A stretch of DNA of 46,419 bases from an uncultured Clostridia bacterium (GTDB lineage Bacteria > Bacillota > Clostridia > Christensenellales > Borkfalkiaceae). Below, piece by piece: positions 28,181-34,536 of this stretch (its first letter is position 1; every line of letters starts with the position of its first letter). The notes under the pieces were generated by a model. It saw only the letters and a list, made by a program, of their open reading frames with translations, was not told where the DNA came from and did no database searches. The stretch is taken from NCBI GenBank assembly GCA_944363645.1, contig CALVUR010000010.1, forward strand, positions 1 through 46,419, in the 5' to 3' direction. The position numbers and the translations under genes are program-made.

Positions 28181-29169
28181 TATGCTTCCACCACCACCGC
28201 ATGACTTATACCCGGTATTGATTCGCCTTGCTGTGATGATAGCGAAGATAATAGTGCACCAGTTGCAAGCAAGATCATGCGTTTAATTTCCTTTTTCATT
28301 AATTTTTTATATATATACGAACTAAAAACTACTGCACTACAGCCAGCACCACTACCGCCCTGATATTCTTCCTCTTTTAAGTTGTAAATCATCTCACCGC
28401 AATCGCAGTGATTATCAATGTTTACACCCCTTTCTTTAGCGAGTTTTTTCATGAGCCGTGAGCCAAGTGCGCCTAAATCGCCTGTTAAAATTAAATCATA
28501 ATCTTTTGGCGATGTATCAGTTTCTTTTAAAAGTGTAAGAAGTGTATCGCAACACGCTGGTGCCATTGCTGCACCCATATTGTTTGCATCGGTAATGCCA
28601 AAATCAACAACTTTACCAAAAGTTGCCGATATAATTTTGGGATAACTACCCTTATCTGTAATTAACGCACCCCCAGCACCTGTAACCGTCCATTGTGATT
28701 GTGGCGGTCGTGTTGAGCCAAGTTCAAGTGGATATCGGTACTGACGTTCTGCTGTGGCAAAATGACTTCCTGTTGCGGCAACAACATTTTTCATATATCC
28801 ACCATCAACCAAAACTGCAGATAAACTTAATGCTTCTGAAAAAGTTGAGCAAGCATTATATACGCCGATATAAGGAAAATCAAAATTACGTGCAGCAAAA
28901 CTTGCAGAAATAATTTGATTTAGCAAATCGCCCGAAATAAGCGCATTTATATCGGTTTGCTTTTTATTTGCGCTTTTTATAGTTTGTTCTATGCAATAAG
29001 AAAGCATTTTACATTCTGCCTTTTCAAAAGTATCTTCGTCAAAGCGGTCATCTTTTAAAATTTCATGAATGTATTTGCCGAATAAAGAATTGCCTTCTTT
29101 TGGACCTGCAATAGTGAAGGTTGAACAGATACGTGGTTTATTTTTAAAAAATACTGTTGATTTTGCCAT
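28180..29169 (-). CDS. spoVAD: Stage V sporulation protein AD
   Basis: A 329-residue thiolase-fold protein that binds dipicolinic acid and works with the SpoVAC/SpoVAE membrane proteins. The family is recognised by FFKNKPRICSTFTIAGPKEG at the N-terminus, GVYNACSTFSEALSLSA (a thiolase-like Cys loop), RPPQSQWTVTGAGGAL and the C-terminal GGSGAGCSAVVFSSYI. The frame opens at a TTG at 29181, but GGTGA 6-7 bases before ATG 29169 fixes the start (MAKSTVFF). A 93-base gap with a hairpin separates it from spoVAC, which is longer than usual in this operon. Confidence 0.95.
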   Translation of the reverse strand: MAKSTVFFKNKPRICSTFTIAGPKEGNSLFGKYIHEILKDDRFDEDTFEKAECKMLSYCIEQTIKSANKKQTDINALISGDLLNQIISASFAARNFDFPYIGVYNACSTFSEALSLSAVLVDGGYMKNVVAATGSHFATAERQYRYPLELGSTRPPQSQWTVTGAGGALITDKGSYPKIISATFGKVVDFGITDANNMGAAMAPACCDTLLTLLKETDTSPKDYDLILTGDLGALGSRLMKKLAKERGVNIDNHCDCGEMIYNLKEEEYQGGSGAGCSAVVFSSYIYKKLMKKEIKRMILLATGALLSSLSSQQGESIPGISHAVVVEA

Positions 29170-29223
29170 AAATATCACCAATTATTATTTTTTGTAGCAC
29201 AAAAGTTTTTATGCAAAATTTAA

Positions 29224-29247
29224 GTCTTTCAAACTAAATTGAAAGAC
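29224..29247 (-). other. Hairpin between spoVAC and spoVAD
   Basis: GTCTTTCAA and TTGAAAGAC form a perfect 9-bp stem (29224-29232 with 29239-29247, six-base loop). It is followed on the minus strand by TTAAATTTT, not a clean T run, so it may be a weak attenuator or a 3'-end stabiliser. Confidence 0.6.
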
Positions 29248-29262
29248 CAAAGATTTTTAATA

Positions 29263-29730
29263 TTAAGCGGTAAAAATACCAATGAAATAATATATAAGCC
29301 CCGTCAAAACCGATGCTGATACGCCATAAACAATAATAGGACCTGCAACAACAAACATTTTTGATGCCAAGCCGTAAACAAAGCCTTCGCTTTTAAATTC
29401 CATTGCCGGTGAACAAACAGAGTTTGCAAAACCGGTAATCGGTACTATTGAGCCACCACCTGCAAAATGACCGATATTGTCATAAACACCAAAGCCGGTT
29501 AAAACGCAACCGATAAATATAAGTGCCATAGAAGTTGCGCCTGCAAGTTCATCGCCAAAAAGTCCAAATGTGTAAAGGAATAAATAACGTATGAATTGAC
29601 CGATTAAACAAATAAACCCACCAACTAAAAAAGCGTGAAATAGACTGCGTGCTTCATTTGTTTTTGGTGCAATTTTTTTAACATATTCAATATATTCTTT
29701 GTTGTAATTTTGATTGTTTTTTGTGGTCAT
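29263..29730 (-). CDS. spoVAC: Stage V sporulation protein AC
   Basis: A 155-residue integral membrane protein with about four or five helices and the diagnostic GGGSIVPITGFANSVCSPAMEFKSEGFVYGLASKMF region. SpoVAC is the mechanosensitive pore part of the dipicolinate channel. AAGGAG lies 8 bases before the ATG. The ATG overlaps the TGA of a 29-codon small ORF (ATGA). Its own sigma-F/G-like promoter lies upstream, separated from sigF by a strong terminator, although order sigF-spoVAC-D-E is conserved in Clostridia. Confidence 0.94.
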   Translation of the reverse strand: MTTKNNQNYNKEYIEYVKKIAPKTNEARSLFHAFLVGGFICLIGQFIRYLFLYTFGLFGDELAGATSMALIFIGCVLTGFGVYDNIGHFAGGGSIVPITGFANSVCSPAMEFKSEGFVYGLASKMFVVAGPIIVYGVSASVLTGLIYYFIGIFTA

Positions 29731-29816
29731 CTTTGTTGCTCCTTTAACTGTTCTTTTTTGTAAGTTTCTTTTTCATACGGTGGTTTAACTTGTTCATTTA
29801 AAATAGGTTTTCTCAT
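29727..29816 (-). CDS. Small ORF (29 residues) coupled to spoVAC
   Basis: A short frame encoding a very polar peptide that starts MRKPILNEQ and ends in a run rich in Lys, Glu and Gln (YEKETYKKEQLKEQQR). Its TGA overlaps the spoVAC ATG as ATGA, and its last codons carry the spoVAC Shine-Dalgarno. No ribosome site precedes its ATG, and the candidate sigma-G -10 box ends only 5 bases upstream, so if translated it would be leaderless. It could be a real small protein, a translational coupler, or simply leader sequence. Confidence 0.4.
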   Translation of the reverse strand: MRKPILNEQVKPPYEKETYKKEQLKEQQR

Positions 29817-29821
29817 ACAAT

Positions 29822-29851
29822 TATTATTCTCAAAAATAAATTATGTTATAC
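29822..29851 (-). promoter_or_regulatory. Candidate sigma-F/sigma-G promoter of spoVAC-D-E
   Basis: GTATA (29847-29851), 18 bases and AATAATA (29822-29828) match the Bacillus sigma-G pattern GHATR-17/18-CATNHTA except at the first base of the -10. spoVA is a sigma-G operon in Bacillus. This is an inference from consensus only. Confidence 0.55.
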
Positions 29852-29855
29852 ATAA
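29841..29855. repeat. TTATGT-N3-ACATAA dyad upstream of spoVAC
   Basis: TTATGT-TAT-ACATAA, a perfect 6-bp dyad that overlaps the candidate -35 of the spoVAC promoter. It has the same arms and spacing as the core of the dyad at 21147-21165. Confidence 0.5.
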
Positions 29856-29900
29856 AAAAGTGTAAAATCAATGAATTTATCAAAGATTTTACACTTTTTT
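29854..29900 (-). terminator. Intrinsic terminator at the end of sigF
   Basis: A 16-bp stem (29854-29869 with 29885-29900, loop of fifteen) ends in a run of six T on the minus strand. It overlaps the sigF stop codon and separates spoIIA from spoVA. Confidence 0.88.
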
Positions 29901-30618
29901 ACATTTTTGATTTTAACTTTTCAATTATTTTTGATTCAAGCCTTGATACCTGAACTTGAGATACGCCAAGTTCTTTTGCAATCTCACTTTGCGTTCTGTC
30001 TTCGTAATATCTTAAAACAATTATTTTGCGTTCTTTTTGACTTAATTTACTGATAAGTTGCTTAAGCATTATGTTATCAATCAAGTCTTCTTCTTTATCG
30101 TCGCCTGCTAATTTGTCAATAAGTTCTATCGCCTTTTCACCGTCTTCATTAACCTTTTCATATAAAGATACGGGCTTACTTAACGAGCCTATTGCAAGGG
30201 CTACATCTTCCTTATCGACTTGAAATTTTTGGGCAAGTTCTTCAATCGTTGGCGATTTTTGACCGTTTAATCGACACTCTTCAACATACTGATTTATTTT
30301 AACAGATAAACCTTTAATTATCCTTGAAACCTTTATTGCGCCGTCGTCACGCAAAAACCTTTTTATCTCACCTATTATCATCGGCACAGCATATGTTGAA
30401 AATTTTACTTCAAATTTTTCATCAAAATTGCTTATGGCTTTCATAAGCCCGATTGCCCCAAGTTGGAACAAATCGTCATACTCAACGCCACGACCAGTAA
30501 AGCGTTTAACAATACACTTTATAAGCGAAGTATTTTCAACAATAAGTTTTTCTTTTGCTTTGTCATCGCCATTTTTTGCAAGCCGTAAAAACTTAATTGT
30601 TTCTTCGTGACTAAGCAT
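29899..30618 (-). CDS. sigF: Forespore sigma factor SigF
   Basis: A 239-residue sporulation sigma factor of the sigma-70 family. Region 2 is DDLFQLGAIGLMKAISNFD through FSTYAVPMIIGEIKRFLRDDG, region 3 follows, and region 4 has the helix-turn-helix TQSEIAKELGVSQVQVSRLE. It is held inactive by SpoIIAB until SpoIIAA is dephosphorylated, then starts forespore gene expression. AAGGAG lies 4-5 bases before the ATG, and one base separates it from spoIIAB. The operon context (spoIIAA-spoIIAB-sigF) distinguishes it from SigG, which shares this size and motifs. Confidence 0.96.
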   Translation of the reverse strand: MLSHEETIKFLRLAKNGDDKAKEKLIVENTSLIKCIVKRFTGRGVEYDDLFQLGAIGLMKAISNFDEKFEVKFSTYAVPMIIGEIKRFLRDDGAIKVSRIIKGLSVKINQYVEECRLNGQKSPTIEELAQKFQVDKEDVALAIGSLSKPVSLYEKVNEDGEKAIELIDKLAGDDKEEDLIDNIMLKQLISKLSQKERKIIVLRYYEDRTQSEIAKELGVSQVQVSRLESKIIEKLKSKM

Positions 30619-30619
30619 T

Positions 30620-31045
30620 TTACTCCTTAATTTCGGCTAACTTTTTTACCATATGCACCATTACCCCTTGATTTATGTTAGAATCTACTTTTAATTCGTC
30701 CATAAATGACCCCATTACAGTAAATCCCATCCCTGACCTTTCTTCGTTTTTCTTTGTGGAATAAAAAGGTTCTAAAGCAAGTTTAATGTTGCTAATGCCC
30801 ACGCCGTAATCTTTTACAATAATATGTACTTCGTTTTTATCGTACCAACACGATAACTCCACATCGCCCGTCGTGTTTGGGTAAGCGTGTACAACGCTGT
30901 TGGTAACGGCTTCACTTACGGCAGTTTTTATGTCGCTAAGTTCGTCTAAACTTGGATTAAGTGGCAACAAAAATCCGGCAATTAGCGTCCTTGCAAAACT
31001 CTCGTTTTCACTTAATGCGCTAAATCTAACAAACACTTTATTCAT
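30620..31045 (-). CDS. spoIIAB: Anti-sigma F factor and kinase SpoIIAB
   Basis: A 141-residue GHKL-fold serine kinase that binds and silences SigF and phosphorylates SpoIIAA. The N box is AVSEAVTNSVVHAYP (about 44-58), G1 is VKDYGVGISN (about 77-86), and the G2 region is ERSGMGFTVMGSFMD. The length matches the 146-residue Bacillus protein. GAGGA precedes the ATG by 6-7 bases. It begins 9 bases after spoIIAA. Confidence 0.96.
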   Translation of the reverse strand: MNKVFVRFSALSENESFARTLIAGFLLPLNPSLDELSDIKTAVSEAVTNSVVHAYPNTTGDVELSCWYDKNEVHIIVKDYGVGISNIKLALEPFYSTKKNEERSGMGFTVMGSFMDELKVDSNINQGVMVHMVKKLAEIKE

Positions 31046-31054
31046 GATTTTTCC

Positions 31055-31363
31055 TCATATTTTATTGATTACTTCGTAAATTCCTGATAATTCAAGCACT
31101 TTTTCAACGTTAAGTGTTGGGTTTTCTATAAAGCAGTTTACACCGCACTTTTTAAGCCTTTTATATCGACCTAAAATTATACCGATACCGGTGCTGTCCA
31201 TAAATTTTAAATCGCCCATATTAAAAACTACATTGTTATAGCCGGTAGAATCATCTAAAATTCTATCTATGTAATCTTTAACGCCTTTTGCGTAGTGTTG
31301 ATCAAGTTCGCCAGCCAAATAAAAATATAAATAATCGCCGTCTTTATTGTAATTTACGTTCAT
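31055..31363 (-). CDS. spoIIAA: Anti-sigma F factor antagonist SpoIIAA
   Basis: A 102-residue STAS-domain protein that frees SigF when unphosphorylated. The SpoIIAB phosphorylation site is S57 in FMDSTGIGIILGRYK, almost the same position as Ser58 in Bacillus, which supports the start chosen. The frame opens 13 codons earlier at 31402, but AAAGGGGG about 6 bases before ATG 31363 and the alignment with homologues favour the later start. A strong terminator after dacF precedes it, so it should have its own promoter. I could not identify a convincing sigma-H or sigma-A box in the short leader. Confidence 0.95.
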   Translation of the reverse strand: MNVNYNKDGDYLYFYLAGELDQHYAKGVKDYIDRILDDSTGYNNVVFNMGDLKFMDSTGIGIILGRYKRLKKCGVNCFIENPTLNVEKVLELSGIYEVINKI

Positions 31364-31408
31364 ATTTTCCCCCTTTGCGTTTTTCAAATTTACATTAGCC
31401 ATAATAAC

Positions 31409-31457
31409 AAAAAAATTCGAGCAAAATTACACTTAAAGCGTCGATTTTACTCGAATT
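31409..31457 (-). terminator. Intrinsic terminator after dacF
   Basis: A 14-bp stem (31414-31427 with 31444-31457, one G-U pair, loop of sixteen) ends in seven T on the minus strand. It separates dacF from spoIIAA, which are cotranscribed in some Bacilli. Confidence 0.9.
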
Positions 31458-31477
31458 TTGTTTATTTTAACAATTAT

Positions 31478-32629
31478 TTACCAATTTTGCGCCACTTTAT
31501 CCAAAGCATCTTTAAAAGAAAGTTTTAAAACATCTTCCCGTAAAGTTAAATTTGTCCTTGAATACTCAACGCCATCTTTGAACAATATAATTTCGCCGAT
31601 TTTATCGCCTTTTTTAAGTGGTGCTTTTAAATTATTTTCGTAAATCATTTGCGTTTTGTATTCCAATTTCGCACCTTTTTCATTAAAAACAGCAACATCT
31701 TTTTCGGGGTATGCATTATAAAACTCTTGTTTAGAACCCTTTATATAGACAGGCTCACCAAAAGCATTGTCTTTACTGACAACAACTGCGCTTTCAAAGT
31801 TTGCAAATGCGGTGTTAAACATCTCACTTACATCTTTAAAACGTGTTTTTGAACTATCTTCGCCAATCACAACGGCAATAAGTCTTGTATTTTCACGTTT
31901 TGCTGTTGCGGCTAAACAAAACTTTGACTCATTTGTAAAACCTGTTTTACCGCCATCACAACCTTCATAGAATTTTGAAAGTTTATTTGTGTTAGTTAAT
32001 GTGGTCTTGCTTCCGTCAGGATGCGTAATTTCGTCAAGCCAAATTTTGCTATAATCAAAGTAATTTTTGTGTTTTATCAAAGATTTTAACATAATTGCAA
32101 CATCATGCGCCGTTGAATATTGAACTGGTTTTGATAGCCCTGTGCAATTTGAAAATAACGTGTTTTTTAAGCCCATATCCTTCGCTTTTTGGTTCATTAA
32201 ATTGACAAAATTAACTTCACTACCACCAATTTTTTCAGCAAGCGCAACAGAAGCATCATTTGCCGATGCAACAACTACACTTTTTATCAAATCTTTTACA
32301 AAATATTGCTTATTTGCTTGCAAAAAAACTTGCGAACCACCCATACCGCTCGCATTTTCGCTTACGGTAATTTTATCTTCTAAATCAAGTTTTCCGCCCT
32401 CAATTTGCTCAAAAACTATGTCTAAAAGCATAATTTTCGTCATACTTGCTATTGGCAAACGCTCATTTTCATTGTGTTTATATATAATAGTCCCAGAATC
32501 AGCATCCATAATAAGTGCCGATTTTGCAGAAGTTTGAAAAACAGTCTGCGCATTAGCAGTAACTATATTTACGCTAAAAAAACTGACTATTGCGAGTGCA
32601 AAAATTATAATTTTTTGATATAACTTCAT
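31478..32629 (-). CDS. dacF: D-alanyl-D-alanine carboxypeptidase (DacF type)
   Basis: A 383-residue low-molecular-weight penicillin-binding protein. It has a signal peptide (about residues 1-28, ending ANA), then the SxxK motif SMTK (S62), SAND for SxN, KTG in DGGKTGFTNES, and a C-terminal beta-rich PBP5 domain with an amphipathic ending. It trims the terminal D-Ala of peptidoglycan stem peptides. Linkage to spoIIA is typical of DacF, which acts in spore cortex formation. Two ATGs compete; AAAGGA is 8 bases before 32629 and touches the earlier one at 32638, so 32629 is chosen. Confidence 0.92.
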   Translation of the reverse strand: MKLYQKIIIFALAIVSFFSVNIVTANAQTVFQTSAKSALIMDADSGTIIYKHNENERLPIASMTKIMLLDIVFEQIEGGKLDLEDKITVSENASGMGGSQVFLQANKQYFVKDLIKSVVVASANDASVALAEKIGGSEVNFVNLMNQKAKDMGLKNTLFSNCTGLSKPVQYSTAHDVAIMLKSLIKHKNYFDYSKIWLDEITHPDGSKTTLTNTNKLSKFYEGCDGGKTGFTNESKFCLAATAKRENTRLIAVVIGEDSSKTRFKDVSEMFNTAFANFESAVVVSKDNAFGEPVYIKGSKQEFYNAYPEKDVAVFNEKGAKLEYKTQMIYENNLKAPLKKGDKIGEIILFKDGVEYSRTNLTLREDVLKLSFKDALDKVAQNW

Positions 32630-32645
32630 AATCTTCATCCTTTGA

Positions 32646-32652
32646 TAATATG
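32646..32652 (-). promoter_or_regulatory. Candidate sigma-G -10 element of dacF
   Basis: CATATTA fits the sigma-G -10 consensus CATNHTA at all positions, but I see no good GHATR box at 17-18 bases. dacF is forespore-expressed in Bacillus, which makes the call plausible. Confidence 0.4.
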
Positions 32653-32678
32653 TTGAGTAATTAAGAAAAATTTATGTA

Positions 32679-33272
32679 CTAAAAGTAATAATTCATTGGT
32701 CTTAAAAACATTAGTAGGACTAATATTTGAATCAGCACACCAGCAATAATTCCTATAAAACCAACAATTAAGGCTGGTAAAAGCCCATCACCTTTTAAAA
32801 TATTTTTACAATTATTTTTATGTTTTGAGTAGTAAATTGAGAGTGTTGTAAACACTGCCAAAATAAAAGTAGTTATAATATTTTGTAAAAAGACAACAAG
32901 GAAAAACAGCATAAAGCCGGTTAAGCCATAGTTGCCAATTAGTGAAATCATGATTGCACCAAGAATGTAACCACGGTAAATTAGTATCAAAATATTAACA
33001 CTAACAAGGTAAATATTTATAGTTGTTAAGTAAAAAATTATTAAACAAAATATATCGGTAAAAAGCCTATTTAAAAATAAATTTGAAACCTTACCACCTT
33101 TTAGCAAACAACTAATAAAAAGGTTTACTGTACTTTCACCAAAAAATAATTTTTCCTTAAACGAAGGTAACCACATCCCTAAAATAACACCTAAAAAATA
33201 CGATGCGCTAATTACAATAAGTTGTATTTTGTATCGTTTAAGTATATTAAAATATTTAGTTAAAAAGGTCAT
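32679..33272 (-). CDS. spoIIM: Stage II sporulation protein M
   Basis: A 197-residue membrane protein with five or six hydrophobic segments. It is the scaffold of the SpoIID-SpoIIM-SpoIIP engulfment machine in the mother cell. IQLIVISASYFLGVILG at the N-terminus, ILIYRGYILGAIM in the middle and PALIVGFIGIIAGVLIQ near the C-terminus follow the family pattern. The frame opens at ATG 33287, but that ATG is embedded in the GGGGG ribosome site. Translation should start at 33272 (MTFLTKYF). A candidate sigma-E promoter lies immediately upstream, as in Bacillus. Confidence 0.9.
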   Translation of the reverse strand: MTFLTKYFNILKRYKIQLIVISASYFLGVILGMWLPSFKEKLFFGESTVNLFISCLLKGGKVSNLFLNRLFTDIFCLIIFYLTTINIYLVSVNILILIYRGYILGAIMISLIGNYGLTGFMLFFLVVFLQNIITTFILAVFTTLSIYYSKHKNNCKNILKGDGLLPALIVGFIGIIAGVLIQILVLLMFLRPMNYYF

Positions 33273-33279
33273 TATTAAA

Positions 33280-33302
33280 GCCCCCATACATAGTATGGAG
33301 GC
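33280..33302 (-). other. Hairpin that would hide the spoIIM ribosome site
   Basis: GCCTCCATAC (33293-33302) pairs with GTATGGGGGC (33280-33289) over 10 bp with a 3-base loop. The 3' arm is the Shine-Dalgarno of spoIIM and the 5' arm contains a perfect anti-SD CCTCC. It can form only in transcripts that begin upstream. Confidence 0.7.
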
Positions 33303-33318
33303 ATTCTTTATTTTATGC
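33290..33318 (-). promoter_or_regulatory. Candidate sigma-E promoter of spoIIM
   Basis: GCATAAA (33312-33318), 14 bases and CATACTAT (33290-33297) fit the Bacillus sigma-E pattern KMATATT-14-CATACAHT at 5 of 7 and 7 of 8 positions. The start would fall near 33283-33287, inside the hairpin. Confidence 0.6.
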
Positions 33319-33373
33319 TAATTTTTAAAATAATCTTTAAAATTCTGCATTATATCTTTAATTTTAAATTTTT

Positions 33374-33388
33374 TTATGATTCACATAA
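33374..33388. repeat. Near-copy of the TTATGT-N3-ACATAA dyad after spoIVB
   Basis: TTATGA-TTC-ACATAA, four bases past the spoIVB stop, differing from the dyads at 21149-21163 and 29841-29855 in one arm base. Confidence 0.45.
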
Positions 33389-33391
33389 TAA

Positions 33392-34402
33392 TTAAGCATT
33401 AAGCATATTTTCAATGTTAATACCAAAACCACGTGATGGATCATTTAAAAATACGTGGGTAATTGCACCAACCAATTTGCCATCTTGAACGATTGGACTA
33501 CCACTCATACCCTGCACAATACCACCAGCAATTTCTAACAATTTTTTATCTGTAATTTTTATTACAAAGTTTCTGTTATCCTTTGCATAACGATCGCTTT
33601 TTACGATAGCGATAGAAAATTCTTTTGGCGTTTCACCTTCGACTGTTGTAAATATTGATGCATTGCCGGGATGTGCTTCGCCTATCTCTATTTTACTCAA
33701 TTTGGACTTATCAAAACTACTATCAAGTCTACCCTTTATACCAACCGTTAAGTTGTTTGTGATAATACCAATTTTAACGTCGTTTATGAACATGCCCCTA
33801 AGTTCGCCAGCCTTACCACGTTCACCACGCTCTACACCAAAAATATTACAGCCAAATATTTCCCCTTTTTTGATATTGATTACTTTCTCATCTTCGTTGC
33901 AGATAGGATGACCTAACGCCATAAATTCACCATCGTTTTTAATAAATGTAATTGTACCAATACCACTTAATCTATCACGAACATATAAACCAAGTTTATA
34001 TTTACCAGACAGGTCTAAAACGGGGGTAATTTCCTTTATTTGGACTTCTTCGCCACGTTTTATTGTAATCATTAAAGTTTTACCTTCACAACCATTTAAA
34101 ACGTTTTCTATGTCCTCAAAGGTGTTCGTTTCTTTACCTCCTATATTTAATATAAGGTCGTTTTCTTTAATGCCTATTTCACGTGCTGGGGATACCACGC
34201 CACCATCAGTAACAACATCACTTAAACCTAAAACTTCTGCGCCAACAGTAGTAATTGTAAAGCCCGCTGGATATCCACCTAAATAAACATTTTTTGTTTC
34301 GGCGTTTACAAGTAACGACTGACCACTTAAGAATATGCTACTTAATATAAGCGTTAATACTAATAATTTGACTATTTTAAATTTTTTTGCAAAATAAACC
34401 AT
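33392..34402 (-). CDS. spoIVB: SpoIVB serine peptidase
   Basis: A 336-residue S55-family serine peptidase secreted by the forespore. It cleaves SpoIVFA so that SpoIVFB can activate sigma-K. An N-terminal signal anchor (about 9-33) leads into a PDZ domain (about 40-130) and the peptidase domain with the His in ALGHP (about 165) and the Ser in QGMSGSPI (about 300). GTG 34405 or ATG 34402 can start it. Neither has a Shine-Dalgarno, and a sigma-G-like -10 box ends 7 bases before the ATG. spo0A, which nearly always follows spoIVB, is absent; spoIIM is there instead. Confidence 0.95.
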   Translation of the reverse strand: MVYFAKKFKIVKLLVLTLILSSIFLSGQSLLVNAETKNVYLGGYPAGFTITTVGAEVLGLSDVVTDGGVVSPAREIGIKENDLILNIGGKETNTFEDIENVLNGCEGKTLMITIKRGEEVQIKEITPVLDLSGKYKLGLYVRDRLSGIGTITFIKNDGEFMALGHPICNEDEKVINIKKGEIFGCNIFGVERGERGKAGELRGMFINDVKIGIITNNLTVGIKGRLDSSFDKSKLSKIEIGEAHPGNASIFTTVEGETPKEFSIAIVKSDRYAKDNRNFVIKITDKKLLEIAGGIVQGMSGSPIVQDGKLVGAITHVFLNDPSRGFGINIENMLNA

Positions 34403-34409
34403 CACAATC

Positions 34410-34438
34410 TATGATGAGCATAGTGCAAAATTTTATGT
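34410..34438 (-). promoter_or_regulatory. Candidate sigma-G promoter of spoIVB, predicted leaderless
   Basis: ACATA (34434-34438), 17 bases and CATCATA (34410-34416) match the sigma-G pattern at 4 of 5 and 7 of 7 positions. spoIVB is a sigma-F/G gene in Bacillus. Only 7 bases separate the -10 box from the ATG. Confidence 0.65.
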
Positions 34439-34461
34439 AACTAAAATTAAAGATTTTTAGC

Positions 34462-34495
34462 AAAATAAAATGCCGTCAAAAGTTGACGACATTTT
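34462..34495 (-). terminator. Intrinsic terminator after recN
   Basis: A 13-bp stem (34467-34479 with 34483-34495, one G-U pair, loop of three) ends in TTTTATTTT on the minus strand. It closes the folD-recN block and separates it from spoIVB. Confidence 0.82.
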
Positions 34496-34536
34496 TATAT
34501 ATCTGTATACGATTTCAACAAAATTCAATAAATCTT

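Noticed and set aside
31364..31408. Sigma-H promoter for spoIIAA
   Set aside because: A lone GAAT exists but no AGGA-type -35 at the right distance.
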